Part shown: in pieces, positions 1 to 10,954 of the stretch | How the letters are laid out: the number at the start of each line of letters is the position of its first letter | How positions within the stretch are numbered: position 1 is the stretch's first letter | Origin: Halichondria panicea | Taxonomy: Eukaryota; Porifera; Demospongiae; Suberitida; Halichondriidae | Direction: 5' to 3' | Length of the DNA stretch: 64,000 nt | NCBI RefSeq assembly: GCF_963675165.1 | Contig: NC_087378.1 | Coordinates: 2,039,525-2,103,524, forward strand | Notes under the pieces: model-generated | Seen by the model: the letters and a program-made list of their open reading frames with translations, nothing else | Database searches by the model: none | What the model was told of the DNA's origin: nothing | Translations under genes and position numbers: made by a program

Positions 1-75
1 AAGCAGAAGTCTAGTAGCTGCCAGCCCAATGCCTTGAGCAGCCCCAGTGATAAGAGCAACTTTACTAGCCAACAT
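1..75 (-). CDS. Short-chain dehydrogenase/reductase, N-terminal fragment (runs off the left edge)
   Basis: Twenty-five codons are visible, starting at an ATG at 75-73. They read into a Rossmann-fold start with the nucleotide-binding motif TGAAQGIG (family pattern TGxxxGIG), followed by LAATRLLL. This is the first beta-alpha unit of a classical SDR, which uses NAD(H) or NADP(H) to oxidise or reduce alcohols and ketones. The next gene to the right, on the same strand, is another SDR with a very similar opening, so the two are probably tandem duplicates. The catalytic Tyr-Lys region lies outside the window, so the substrate cannot be judged. Confidence 0.8.
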   Translation of the reverse strand, partial: MLASKVALITGAAQGIGLAATRLLL

Positions 76-332
76 ACTGACTCTTTGTTAATAGGTAAAG
101 ATCATTACCAAAACACTTTGCATATAGAGGTTATGCAGATCCGCCCACTTCCGGCCAAAACTCCCTAATAATAATTAATAATAATTATGTAGGTAAAGAT
201 CATTAAGTGTATTTATGAATTCAGCTTTAGGGAGTTTGTATTATCAAGAGTTCATTAGGACTCTTGGTATGGTGCATAACATTATCCTGAGTGTATAAAA
301 TCATGATTGGTGAATGCGACAATTTAAAAGGT

Positions 333-2719
333 TCATTGAGGCATTGATGGCAGTTCTGGAAAGGTGGCTCCATACTCAGAGGTAAGGGCCATGATGGCTC
401 CAGCCTTGCTTGTGTCCAGGATCAACTTGAGCACTCCAACAGCCACTTGGTCAGCACTGGAGGGAGGGGAGGCCGGAATGATACACTTACAGAAGCACCA
501 TTCCCTTTACAAAGTACTAGATATCTACTTACACCTGCTACATTTCACACATACTATAGCACACTAAACATTAATACTAAAGTACACCATCCACCCACAT
601 GGCTCACCTGAGCATGGTAGCCTTGACGTACTCTTGCACCTCTTTGGAGAGAGGGGACTGGTCAGTGAACATGTCCTTGACCATGGCCGTGTTGACCATC
701 CCGGGGCAGATGCAGTTCACACGAATACCATCACTCTTCGCAAGGTCCTGCAAACACACACATTTTTGAGTATTCAAGTCTTGTTAGGATTAACAGTCTA
801 GAGTTACACACTAGTATCACACTACATTTTTGTGTGAAATTCGATGCTGTGTCTAAACGTGGCATACCAATAGCATACCCATCTCACATTGTATTGATTA
901 CAGTCATTCCTTACAAGTGCCAACTCATCAGGTGCAGTATAACTTATACAGGTAGTAAGAGATTATTAAGTTGGGACTTACCTTTTTGCAGCGAGTGTAG
1001 CCAACAATGGCATGCTTGGTGGCACAGTAGGTGGGTGCGTACGGGTTGGGCACATATCCTAGAGACACAGAGAGTTATGTGGGTGGGAATGCATTCTTGG
1101 AAACATAATAATGACCACTGGTAGTGCATTATTGTAAACAAATATCCCCCTCACTAAAAGAGTTGGCATGGTAATTCTATAGAATCCAATCAGTCAAAAT
1201 GTTGCTAAGTACCAGTGAAATCATTGCCCCACACCCTTGGGACTAGGAGGCTAACTATGAGCCTGTAATTCCTCACACCTCGTTCTCAGTATCATTTACT
1301 CCCACATCCTAATACATAACCTTATATAAACTCTAGGAATTACTTGTGTATATAATAGAGTCAGTAGTCACCTGCGACAGAGGCTGTGTTGATGACCACT
1401 CCGCCTTGTCCCCCGTTGCGTGTGGACATGTGATGGATGGCCAAGTGGACTCCTTCTATCATGGCCATCTGTGTGTGTGTATGTGGGGAGGGGATAGATG
1501 ATAACTCCGCGTATCAGCCAAAGAATGAGTGAGAGAGTGCAACTAGTCAACTGTATTTTGGTGTTTGTTTTGGTACATCAATTAGTGAGCTAAAAAGGCC
1601 ACAATTATTATAAAACCATGGCAACGTGGTTTGTTTTGGCTGAGAGAGGTACACCACATTCAATACCAGACAACACCTTTGTATCAACATGTACTGAGAA
1701 GTATGAACTACTACACAATACTGCTGTACGGAATGTTATACTGCAGCTGTCTACTTGCAAATTGACAGAGTTAAATAGTCTAAGGCTTCCGTGAGATATT
1801 CAAATTCTCACCATATTTGTCTCCACCAATTTTCTCCAGTCTACTTCATTAGCCACACCGGCATTGTTGCACACTATGTCCAGACCATTGAACCACTCCT
1901 TGGTCTTGGTAAACGCTTTTACCTGATGTGTGAGATATACCGGGGTACAGAGTATAGTGGTTGTGATGCACTAGGGCAGTCAAAGCATTAGTAACTCTAG
2001 GCTAGTACATGTGAAGCATGTGATGTGCAGGAGAGAGAGAGGGAGAGAGACTAGTACAACAGAATGTATTACCAGTTGCTCTTTGACTGTCACATCCACC
2101 ACCATGAAGACGACATTCTCTTTATGTTTCTTCTGAAAGTGTTTGAGAGCCCTCTCCCCGGCCTCCTTGTTAATGTCCAGCATGCTCACCTACGCACATG
2201 CAGGTTACTGTGATCAGGTGGCACATTGTAGTGGGACGGAGACAATGCAGACTAAACAATGACTAACACACAAGTGGATGGTGCTAGCCAAATATAATGA
2301 AGAATAGTAGACATCTAGGCCTATTCTCTTGGGTTATCAAGTAACAGCCTATAGACTAGGCTGTTACTTACATAACCAGATATTGGGCTGGGTTTGCTGA
2401 CAAAGAACACTTACTAATTAATTAATGTAACCTGTGACAGCGAAGTTACTAAATCTACCTTGGTCCTAGTATTAAATACATCTCTCTAGCTATGATTGGT
2501 AGGAATCTTGCTTATTCAAGCTAAACCTAGCTATAATATTATAGCAAGCTTTTATATTATTAACATAGATTCTAGCTATTAAATCTTCAGTGGACATTTT
2601 ACCTTGGCTCCTTTCTTCAGTAGGCATCTTGTGATAGAGAAGCCTATCCCAGAGGCTGCCCCAGTCACTAGGGCTACCTTGCCCTGCACCTCAAACTCTT
2701 CTGGGCTTGGTGTAGCCAT
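333..2719 (-). CDS. Short-chain dehydrogenase, 15-hydroxyprostaglandin dehydrogenase-like
   Basis: Seven exons (2719-2603, 2189-2073, 1922-1812, 1468-1372, 1058-982, 747-608, 504-333) join in frame to 276 aa, close to the roughly 266 aa of animal 15-PGDH. Visible SDR motifs in order are TGAASGIG for the cofactor, the acidic residue of MLDINKE at the second strand end (favouring NAD), NNAG, the INTASVAG catalytic-serine strand, YCATKHA with the Tyr-x-x-x-Lys pair, and the ICPGMVNT loop. The C-terminal part resembles the 15-PGDH cap region (GAIMALTSEYG). 15-PGDH inactivates prostaglandins by oxidising the 15-hydroxyl; here the substrate is inferred from overall similarity only. The acceptor chosen for the last exon (before 504) is the one that keeps phase; it adds a short EWCFCKC segment and is the least certain junction. 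Confidence 0.85.
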
Positions 2720-2928
2720 TTCCACGCATTTCTCAGCTCACAGTACAGTAGAGAGAGCTAGAGAGAGAGAGGGGGGGCAAAAACCACAGGAATGTAATGA
2801 AGACTGCCAGATTGAGTAAAGATCGTTAACTACACAAATAGATATTGACATGCACCCTGTAAATTTTACTGTGTGGTCCTTATATAAAACACTTGCAGTA
2901 AAATGTTTTAGTTCTTCATAGAATAGGA

Positions 2929-4160
2929 ATGAACATGCTCTGTGTGTATGGAGTTATTTTGGTAAGACTACAGGAATATTAATTTTATGTTGTAAATACT
3001 AATCAGTATAGGTCACTGCACTTGTGCAAGGACAACCACAGTATGAGGTGCAAGTACAGTTGCCTGTCACATTTACCTACAGAGAGGGAGCATCAACTAG
3101 GGGTGTTTCGTATAATAACACACTAGCTGATGACAGTTGTTGCACGCCTACTCCTGGAGGTACCTCTTGTCCCATTTGTGATAATCGTATCACCCTCTGT
3201 TTCCGAGAGGCTCAGCATCCAGTGGATGACACCAACACCGCCATCTGTCCTCTAGGAGATATGGTTTTCACCCCATCTGTACTGGGCACAGATATCATTA
3301 CATTTGATTCTACAGTGTCAACAACTACCACTACATATCCGGTGAGTTCGATTAAGGTGATTGAGTTAATCTTCTATACGTTTTCTTAGGGAAGTTTCCA
3401 ACTCTACTATTGAATATTTACACTACCAAGTGGACAAGAGGTTGAGAGTGGACAACGAACACTGACCCGGCCAAAACAAGACAGAACATCTACTCTGACT
3501 GGTAGCAGTCAAGTTGGTGGTGTGAGGACTAAACTATTTCTTGGAGGACTACGAGTAGTGTGCAAGGAAGGCTACTTTGGTCCTGACTGTGGTATACTTT
3601 GTACCTCAAGAAACGACTCCACTGGACACTTCACCTGTGACACTAATGGTATCAAGGTGTGTCTCCCCGGTTACCAGAATCCGGAGACCATCTGTGTGGA
3701 AGAAGAAGAAAATACAGTTACGCCCAAACCTTCCAGTACTAACATTGTGATAGAGTTGACTAGTAACAGTGACGTCTCTCCATCAGCTGCTGGTGCGGAC
3801 ATTGTACCCATTGTGGCTGGAGGAGTTGCTGCGGGGTTGGTGGTGTTAGTGTTGATCTTAATTGTCAACATTGTGTTGGTGGTTGCTTACGCGAAAGTCA
3901 AGTTTATGAAAGACACTTCAAATAAACAAGGTATGCTGTGATATCCGCACTGGAAAAACAACTAATTCATTATCATTCAAATCCCTTCTGTATGAATACA
4001 ACATAATTCAGTACTACTTAGTTGCTTGTTTTACCACCATCATGCAGGGTCTGCAGCGGAGGAGCAAATCGGTATGGAGGTGAACCCAATGTATGGGAAG
4101 GGGGACAACCATGACTATGAGAGAGTACAGGACTCTGTGCAGGCGTATTCTGTACAGTAG
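2929..4160 (+). pseudogene. DR1: Delta-like (MNNL-DSL) transmembrane receptor, type A ectodomain, S1 tail, one nonsense codon
   Basis: Four exons: 2929-2961 (signal peptide MNMLCVYGVIL), 3012-3341 (MNNL-like module, with CC and CFREAQH), 3390-3930 (end of that module, DSL domain CKEGYFGPDC...GHFTC...KVCLPGYQ, short stalk, TM) and 4048-4160 (tail with NPMYG and DYERV). Intron phases 0,0,1 match all other copies and intron 2 is only 48 nt. The frame is open except for TGA at 3411-3413, where intact copies have CGA (Arg) after QLYY. This is a single likely C-to-T change, so the copy is probably a very young pseudogene, a null allele, or a sequence error. DSL domains bind Notch receptors in animals; this copy has no EGF repeats. 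It is the first unit of the array and lies about 200 bp from the divergent SDR gene. Confidence 0.8.
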
Positions 4161-4561
4161 CTTTAGATCTATAGAAAGAGTAGCTTACACTTTCCATTGA
4201 ACATGAATCACACTGAGTACATGACTCTGTATTGAAGCACACGTATTCTCTGTACAGTAGCTTTAGATCTATAGAAAGAGTAGCTTACACTTCCATTGAA
4301 CATGAATCACACTGAGTACATGACTCCGTATTGAAGCACACGTACACTGCACTACAGTCACCGTACTGCACAGTAGCTTTAGATGGGTAGCTTACACTTC
4401 TATTGAACATGAATCACACAATTTCATTATCAAAGTTTATCCATGAGAATGTGCATACTGATACTAACGAGATTACCGTACCGTAGTCATAATGACAAAA
4501 ATAATGGGCTAGTCAAACAGCGTTATGTGACAGGAGCAAAACATGTTATTAGTTTCTTAGG

Positions 4562-6150
4562 TACAAGCCTTGTACCAGCACCTTGTACTGTGATTGTCCT
4601 TGTAACAAGGACAATCACAGTACGAGGTGCAAGTTGAGTTGCCTGGCGGTTACCTACAGACAAGGAATATCGCTTATGCATGGGTGTTCTAAATCCATAT
4701 GAGAACAGGCTGGATATTTCTCACTTGCTTGCAGAAGGGGGGACCTCTTGTGATAATCGGATCCTCTATTTCAGAGAGACTTGGGATCCAGTGGATAACA
4801 ACACAGCCACCTGTCCTCTGGGAGCATTGACCTTCGCTCCATCTGCGATGGGTGCAAACATCATTACTACATTATCAACATAATTATACCACTACATATG
4901 CATGCAGTGAGTTTGATGATCTTTTTTGGGGCAATCTTTATATTTTTCTCAGGAAAGCCCTTGAGATTGAAATAAAAATAGTGTTCAGAGAAGGTTATAC
5001 TTTAATAGGTTGATCCTGACTGTATAGTTGCAGCTCACAGAACGACTCCACATGCAGGACACTTCACCTGTGACACTATATTGGTACCAAGGCATATCTC
5101 CCTGGTTACCAGAACCCCGAACCACACTGAACACCTGTAGAACACTCTCACCAAGTGTTTGCTTGCGCTGAGGTGTAGTTTGAAGATGTTCAGAGGGTTC
5201 AAACCACACCGAACACCTGTACAAAACCCTCTCCAGGTGTTTGCTTGTCTGGAGGTTCGTGCTTGCTGCAAGGCTCCTTTAGCTCAAGAATCATGGTCGT
5301 CACTATCATAGTCATAATCTTCCCAGGAATGGTATAATTAAAGTGTACGCTGAGGTGTAGTTCTAAGTTAGTCTCGCGAGCAGCCGTCGAAGGGGGAAGG
5401 ACCCTTCGACGGCTGCTCGCGAGACTAGTTCTAAGTACCATGTCAAGGAGATAATTTATCACTTAAGGCCTAATAACTGACTTTTACTTCCAAATTCTGC
5501 CTATTATTCTTACAATTGTTATAAAGGTGCTCATTATGTTAGCATAATTCTCACCTGTATAAGACCAACTGCACAGAAGAGGAAGGAAATACAGTTACGC
5601 CCAAACCTTCCAGTACTACGAGTAGTGTGATCCATGGTGAGTCTACTCCTGAGACAACGTTTACCACACAAGAGTTGATGACATTGATCAGCTGCTGGTG
5701 CAGATATGGTACCCATTGTGGCTGGAGGAATTACTGTGGGATTGGTGGTGTTAGTGTTGATCTTAATTGTCAACATTGTGTTGGTTGATTACGTGACAGT
5801 TTTTATGAAACAATAAACAAGGAAGATACGCTGTGACGTCCGCACTGAAAATAAAAATAATACATTATCATTTTGTATATTACAATACATACAGCATACT
5901 ACTTACCTGTTGCTTGTTTTACCACCATCTGGGTCAGCAACAGAAGAGAAAATCGGTATAGGTGAATCCAGTGTACGAGATGGGGGGAGGTGGACACAGC
6001 GGAATTAAGGACAAGAATGTTGAACACAGAATGGTATAATGATTGTTAACTTTACACAGCGGAGATATTTCCGTTTTCCATTTCCGTTTCCGTTGAATGA
6101 GAGAGTACGATGATTCTGAGTTGAACCAATCGTACTCTGTGCAGTAGCTT
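4562..6150 (+). pseudogene. DR2: decayed type A DSL receptor
   Basis: Recognisable parts occur in the usual order but with many frameshifts. MNNL exon relic 4609-4885; DSL relic about 4990-5115, with cysteine spacing still visible; a fold-back insertion at 5370-5426; a stalk and TM relic 5560-5815, still encoding an IVPIVAGG-like helix; and an S1 tail relic from about 5930, where GSATEEKIG is readable before the frame breaks. The 5' edge carries an inverted copy of the MNNL exon start (4562-4623). The segment from 5553 rightwards is duplicated at 25848. No reading frame can be joined, so it is not expected to make protein. Confidence 0.8.
5370..5426. mobile_element. Perfect 25-bp hairpin inserted in DR2
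   Basis: AGTCTCGCGAGCAGCCGTCG, continuing AAGGG, is followed after a 7-nt loop by its exact reverse complement. TAGTTCTAAGT occurs immediately outside both arms, as a probable target duplication. GC-rich in an AT-rich setting. Confidence 0.8.
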
Positions 6151-6598
6151 AGAAGAGCCGCTCAATGCTTATATATACTTGTGTGTTATCTGTTTACGTC
6201 ACTGAGCATTTATCATCTCATTTCATGGCTCAAAGTTATTATATTGATATTGATGTGACATTTGAATAATGGATACATAGTCACTCTGATTGACAATAAT
6301 TATGGGTTGTTGCTTGTACTGGTGCAAGGACAGCCACAGTACGAGTTGCAAGTAGAGTTGCCTGTCACATTTACCTACATAGAGAGGGGCTATCGCCTAT
6401 GAGTGCTCCATATGAGAACACGCTAGTTGATGTGTTGCTCACATGCTAAAAGAGGTACATTTACCTATTGTCCCACTGCGTGTGAGAATCGTATATCATC
6501 CTCTGTTTCAGCATCCAGTAAATGATAACAAAAAGCCATTTGTCCTCTGGAAGGAAGAATGACCTTAACTTTGATAGATAAGGCATCATAGTTATGCC

Positions 6599-7921
6599 TC
6601 GGTGCGCATGCGCAAGCGAGGTATACGGTAGTGTGTTTGTGTGTCTGTGTGTCTGTGTGTAGACTGCTACAGCTGCTCAAGGATGAATCAAGTGCAAGTA
6701 AGAGTTTCTATAGGCTTCTAGTCATGTTTACTTGGATTTTAATTCGTGGATTTGCAAAATAATGCTTTGTTCTCGAGTTATGCCTAGTTTTGCTTACTTG
6801 GAATGCCATTGCAGCCTTTTCAGAAGAGCACGTAGCCAAACTTGTTTACTGAGTGTTGCTACTCTACTTAGTACTTAGCTCTGCACTAGAACGCTAGCTA
6901 TTGGTAGCTGCAAGAGTGAGAAGAGAGCTGAAAGGCTCTGCTAATGCAGCCATTAATTTTAGACTTGAACTTTTGGCATCGATCGTTTTTAACAACAATC
7001 ATGGTGGATCATTACCCAATCTCTGAGTTTTTGCATGCAGCAAAATTAAATTGTTTATCATGTGCATTAGTAGCTTTATGTTATGTAGCCTCTACACAGG
7101 CTCTCCTTTTTCTGTTCTTTATCACAATCGTTCAATAAGATAAAATACTGTATTAATCGTTCAATGAGATAAAATACGGTATTAATTGGAGGAATAAAGA
7201 AAGAAATAGACGTAGAGTTAGGAAAAAGGAGAGCCTGTATCGGGAAGTCGCGTGAGGGTAGAAGGGTGGTAGAAGGGTGAAAATGAGCGTGGGCATGCTG
7301 AGCTAGAGATGTTGGACTGCCCACGTAGAGATCTATGACTAATAAAACTTTGCCTGCAGCAAGCTGGACATGGACTTGGAACTGGAAGTTTGCAAGCACT
7401 ATAGCTAGCTAAACCTTAGGCTTAGCTAGATGATCTACTAGTTATATGTTCAGATTCTATCAGACTATCCACCTTTTCTTGTGTCTTTCTATAGTCTACT
7501 GATAGTATAGATCAAGAATAGTTTAGTCATCATTATCATATAGCAGGTAGCTACTGCCACCAGAGCTGGCCACGCTGGTTCTCTGATCTGACTTGCAGCA
7601 CAGCTTGGTGGTTGTCTCAGTACAGTACAGTCTTATTAATTAATTAACTCTGAATGCGTGGGAGAATATCTTACGTCACGATTGTGGGCTACATATCGCC
7701 CATGTTCATAAAAATCCTTGTGGATCACGAGATTTCCCGAACCAGGCCTTACTTTTTCTTAACTGTACGCCCATTTCTTTCTTTGCTGCCTCACTATGTC
7801 TTTCTTATGATGTATGGATGAACAGTGACAACAGCAAGAAAAAGTGTAAGGCCTGGGATTGAGGCTATATGTTATGTAGCTTTGGCATCTCCACCGAGGC
7901 ATCAGCACCTGTGGTGCTTTC
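6599..7921 (+). mobile_element. 1.3 kb inserted element with 4-bp TTAT target duplication
   Basis: Comparison with the paralogous empty site near 26886 (GCATCATAGTTATTACAAGC) defines the insertion directly: the left edge follows GTTAT and the right edge precedes TTATTACAAG. The left end begins GCCTCGGTGCGCATGCGC, followed by AAGCGAGGTATACGGTA, a signature also found in introns at about 23634 and 45076; the right end includes CACCGAGGCATC. No transposase frame was found inside, so the element is non-autonomous or decayed. It contains a smaller nested inverted-repeat element at about 7096-7238 and a short tandem repeat at 7126-7185. Confidence 0.6.
7096..7238. mobile_element. Nested small inverted-repeat element
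   Basis: ACAGGCTCTCCTTTTTC near 7096 is the reverse complement of the GAAAAAGGAGAGCCTGT ending near 7238. The short interior holds two near-identical copies of ATCGTTCAATRAGATAAAATAC (about 7126-7185). This looks like a short MITE inserted into the larger element, with no coding capacity. Confidence 0.5.
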
Positions 7922-8754
7922 ATTATTACAAGCAACTAGATCTACCACTAAATGTCCAGTGGTAACGGTATTTCCAATCAGTTTCTCAGCGAAGCTTCCA
8001 ACTTTACTATCGAAGTATTACAAGGGGAAACGAGGTTGAGAGTGGACAACAAAGACCCAGCTAATACAAGACTGTATTGGTGACAATCGACTCGCTGGTG
8101 TAAGGACTATATACTACGAGATGGAGGACTACGAGTTGTGTGCAAAGAAATGCTTAAATGTGGTTGCAGCTCACGAAACAACTCCAATGGACACTTAACC
8201 TGTGAACTACAAGTAATCGTATCAAGGCATGCATTCCCTAGTTATACCCAAACCTTCCAGTACTATAGTATTGTGATAGTGAGTATACTGCTATTGAGAC
8301 ACGTTTAATAAGAGTCTACTATAGTAACAGTAACGTCTCTTCATCAGCTGTTGGTACGAAAGTCAAGCTTATGAAGCACTATTCAAATAAAAAGGAACAA
8401 TGCTGTGATCTGAAAATAATACTACAGTGGAACCCCTCTATAACGGACACCTTTGGGAAACAATGATTTGGCCTTTATACAGAGGTGGACTTTGTTGAGA
8501 GGTTGTTTTGTACACAAACTGTTCATTTGGGACCTAGGCATAGCAACTGGCCTTTATTCGGACGTGGTTGTTAACAGAGGTTCCACTGTAACACCATTAG
8601 ATACGTTAGTAAGCCTAATAAAAACTAGTAATTGCACTTTTACTTTCTTCAGTTACTATTGCATTCACATCAGAGGAGGAGAATCCAAGCGAACACACTA
8701 CATTTTTAAACAGGAAATTCCCATCTACCTATCACATACCTCCAGGCTAGCAGC

Positions 8755-8763
8755 TATAAATAG
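8755..8763 (+). promoter_or_regulatory. TATA-like box of DR4 (type B promoter)
   Basis: TATAAATAG lies 57-65 bp upstream of the DR4 start codon, in a block (CTCCAGGCTAGCAGC before it, TGTGTCAGT after it) conserved upstream of every type B copy that keeps exon 1. Confidence 0.5.
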
Positions 8764-8819
8764 TGTGTCAGTTAGTTAGAATCAGCATACCTACCAAGCA
8801 AAAGCACAACTTAGTGAAG

Positions 8820-9962
8820 ATGAGCTGGGCAAGTGGAATATTTTTGATTGTGGTAGGTTACTGATTGTTATCGTAGAATCAACTCAATACAATCATAGTT
8901 GCTACTTGTATTCAGGTCGTTGCATTGGTGCAAGCAACACCACAGTATGAGGTGCAAGTGCAATCACCTGTCTTATTATCATACACTCCTGGAAATCAAA
9001 ACCAACTATTTGATGGCACTTGCTGTTCACCTAATGAAAGCTGCTTGTCTGTGGAAACCAACTGCTGCTTTACTGCATGCAATGAAACTCAAATCACCCT
9101 CTGCTTCAGAGGCCCAACATTCAACAAATGACTCAGACTCTACCAACTGTCCTCTAGGAATGGCAACAGTCCTTTCTGATACAGTGGCTAATATCACATA
9201 TAATTCTACAGCAAACCTAACCACCACCACCACGTATACAGTAAGTTGCTTAACATTCTTTTACTGATAAAGATATCTAGTTACACACATTTTTCATAAC
9301 ACAGGGGAGTTTTCAACTTTTCTACAAAGTGGTATCTTTGCAGCCAGTAAGAGAAATTTACCATGGAGTAAGCACTCTCAATTATACAATACAATTGTGC
9401 GTCCAATAGTAAACAGTGGAGAACGAGCATTTCTATTGATTCGGGGCATTAGAGTGGTGTGCAGAGAAGGCTACTTTGGTCCTGACTGTGGTTGCAGCAC
9501 ACGAAACGACTCCACTGGACACTTTACCTGTGATACTAATAGTACCAAGGTGTGTTTCCCTGGTTACCAGAACCCTGAGACAAACTGTGTAGAAGAGGAA
9601 GGAAGTACACAAGAGCCTGCAATAACCATGAGCAGCAGTTCGGCTACTACCACTATATCATCTAGATCTGCTATTGCGGATATTATACCCATCATAGGCG
9701 GAGGTGTTGCCGGGGGGTTGTTGGTGTTGCTATTGATGCTGACTGTTAACGTTGTATTGGTGGTTGCTGCTATCAAGTTCAAGTTTACTGCACAACATTC
9801 AAGAGCTCAAGGTATATGCATGCTTAATATTCAACTTGTCACTTTCTTACTACATGTAATTCTCAATCCATAGTTGATGAGCACATTACCATGGGAGCCA
9901 ATCCAGTTTATGATATGAAACAAAGAGATGAAAGCGACACTTATTATGAAACTCTAAAATAA
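8820..9962 (+). pseudogene. DR4: type B DSL receptor with S2 tail, two frameshifts
   Basis: Exons 8820-8852 (MSWASGIFLIV signal), 8916-9240, 9305-9811 and 9874-9962 are all recognisable with standard splice sites. Compared with DR12 and DR15, exon 2 lacks two bases at the CFREAQH site (near 9110) and exon 3 lacks about seven bases after ACAATACAA (near 9393). Each shifts the frame. The DSL domain, a short Thr-rich stalk, the IIPIIGGGVAGG transmembrane helix and the S2 tail (GANPVYDMKQ and TYYETLK, stop at 9960-9962) are otherwise intact. A possible poly(A) signal AATAAA lies near 10093. A close relative with other defects is DR11 at 31384. Confidence 0.8.
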
Positions 9963-10235
9963 TAATTGTTGTTACGATAATTATAGTGACAGAAGGCCTC
10001 TATTATTATACACATCATGGTTTCATATACATGCAGCATAGATATGAACAGTGAACAATTGAATAGGAACTCTGTAAATCCTGTCTTCTGGGAATAAAAA
10101 ATACCTCTTATTGGTGTATATATAGATACTCTACACGATTATAATTCTGTGTCAAAGCTATATAAACTTAACCACAACCACATTAGCTATCCAGTTAGTT
10201 AACACTTTCAAGATAATAACTTTATAACATAACAC

Positions 10236-10940
10236 AGGGGAGCTTCCGGTTCTTTTGCAGCCAGTAACAGAGATCGACCATGCATATACCTGCACCATCA
10301 CTCTCAACTTTACAATACATCACTTTTGTGCACCAATAGTAGTATAAGAGTTGTGTGCAGAGAAATTACTGTGGTTGCAGCCCACGAAACAAAGCTTGTG
10401 ATATTAAAGGCTCTACTGAAGCACCCATTTTTACGCCATACCAATAGTCCAGCGTCCCTGCCCATTCTCCCGATATCAGTGGGTGGGGCGGACTAGTTTT
10501 GTAGTATAGTGTGTGTCTGCAAGTCCAATAGCAAAAGGAATCACACACCACAAGATACGTTTGTAAGCCTAACAAATGCATGTCTGTACTGTCATGTACG
10601 TACAGTCTTGTACTTACTTCTGTACATGCATGTATAAAACACCTAAGGCACTTAGCATAAATATAATTATAAGCTAGTCAACACTGAAATTGAAACATGG
10701 ACATGCACTTTACTGTATGCACTGACTCAGAATTGCATTCACACATCACAGGAGAAACCAAGCAACACAGAGGATGATACCTTTTCATTGTATTTAAAAG
10801 TCAACAAGGAGAATAGTAAGTAGCTTTGAAGTCAGTTTCAAGAGGCTTCTTAATATTCAACTTAGCACTTTCTTGATGATGCATGGAGCACCTTACCATG
10901 GGGACCAATCCAATCTATGAAGATATAAAAATGACAACAG
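10236..10940 (+). pseudogene. DR4r: relic of a further DSL receptor, L1-type 3' part
   Basis: Homology runs through a third-exon relic (10238-10390: GGGAGCTTCC, the GTTGTGTGCAGAG lead into DSL, GTTGCAGCCCACGAAAC). Next comes a TM-exon scrap resembling DR5 (about 10450-10530, GTGGGTGGGGCGGACTAG), a cytoplasmic exon relic (10735-10820, like the DR5 exon encoding LYTQV), and an S2-tail scrap (10885-10935). Many indels break it. Equivalent relics stand at 32811-33540 and 36396-37380, so this decayed unit has been duplicated with its neighbours. Confidence 0.65.
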
Positions 10941-10954
10941 GAGTATCACAGATT

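Larger units (their letters stand above)
6316..8420 (+). pseudogene. DR3: decayed type A DSL receptor split by a 1.3 kb insertion
   Basis: An MNNL exon relic (6316-6590, starting near CAGCCACAGTACGAG) and a DSL exon relic (about 7990-8270, including CGCSSRNNSNGHLTC) are separated by an inserted element (about 6599-7921). A scrap of TM-proximal exon sequence follows at 8335-8400. Several stop codons and indels interrupt every exon. A second copy of the same pseudogene at 26610-27228 plus 30828-30975 lacks this insertion but has a different one, so the pseudogene existed before both insertions and before the block duplication. Confidence 0.75.

Noticed and set aside
3411-3413. Selenocysteine or read-through at the DR1 TGA
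   Set aside because: Sister copies have CGA (Arg) here, and no supporting element or functional reason for Sec is visible.
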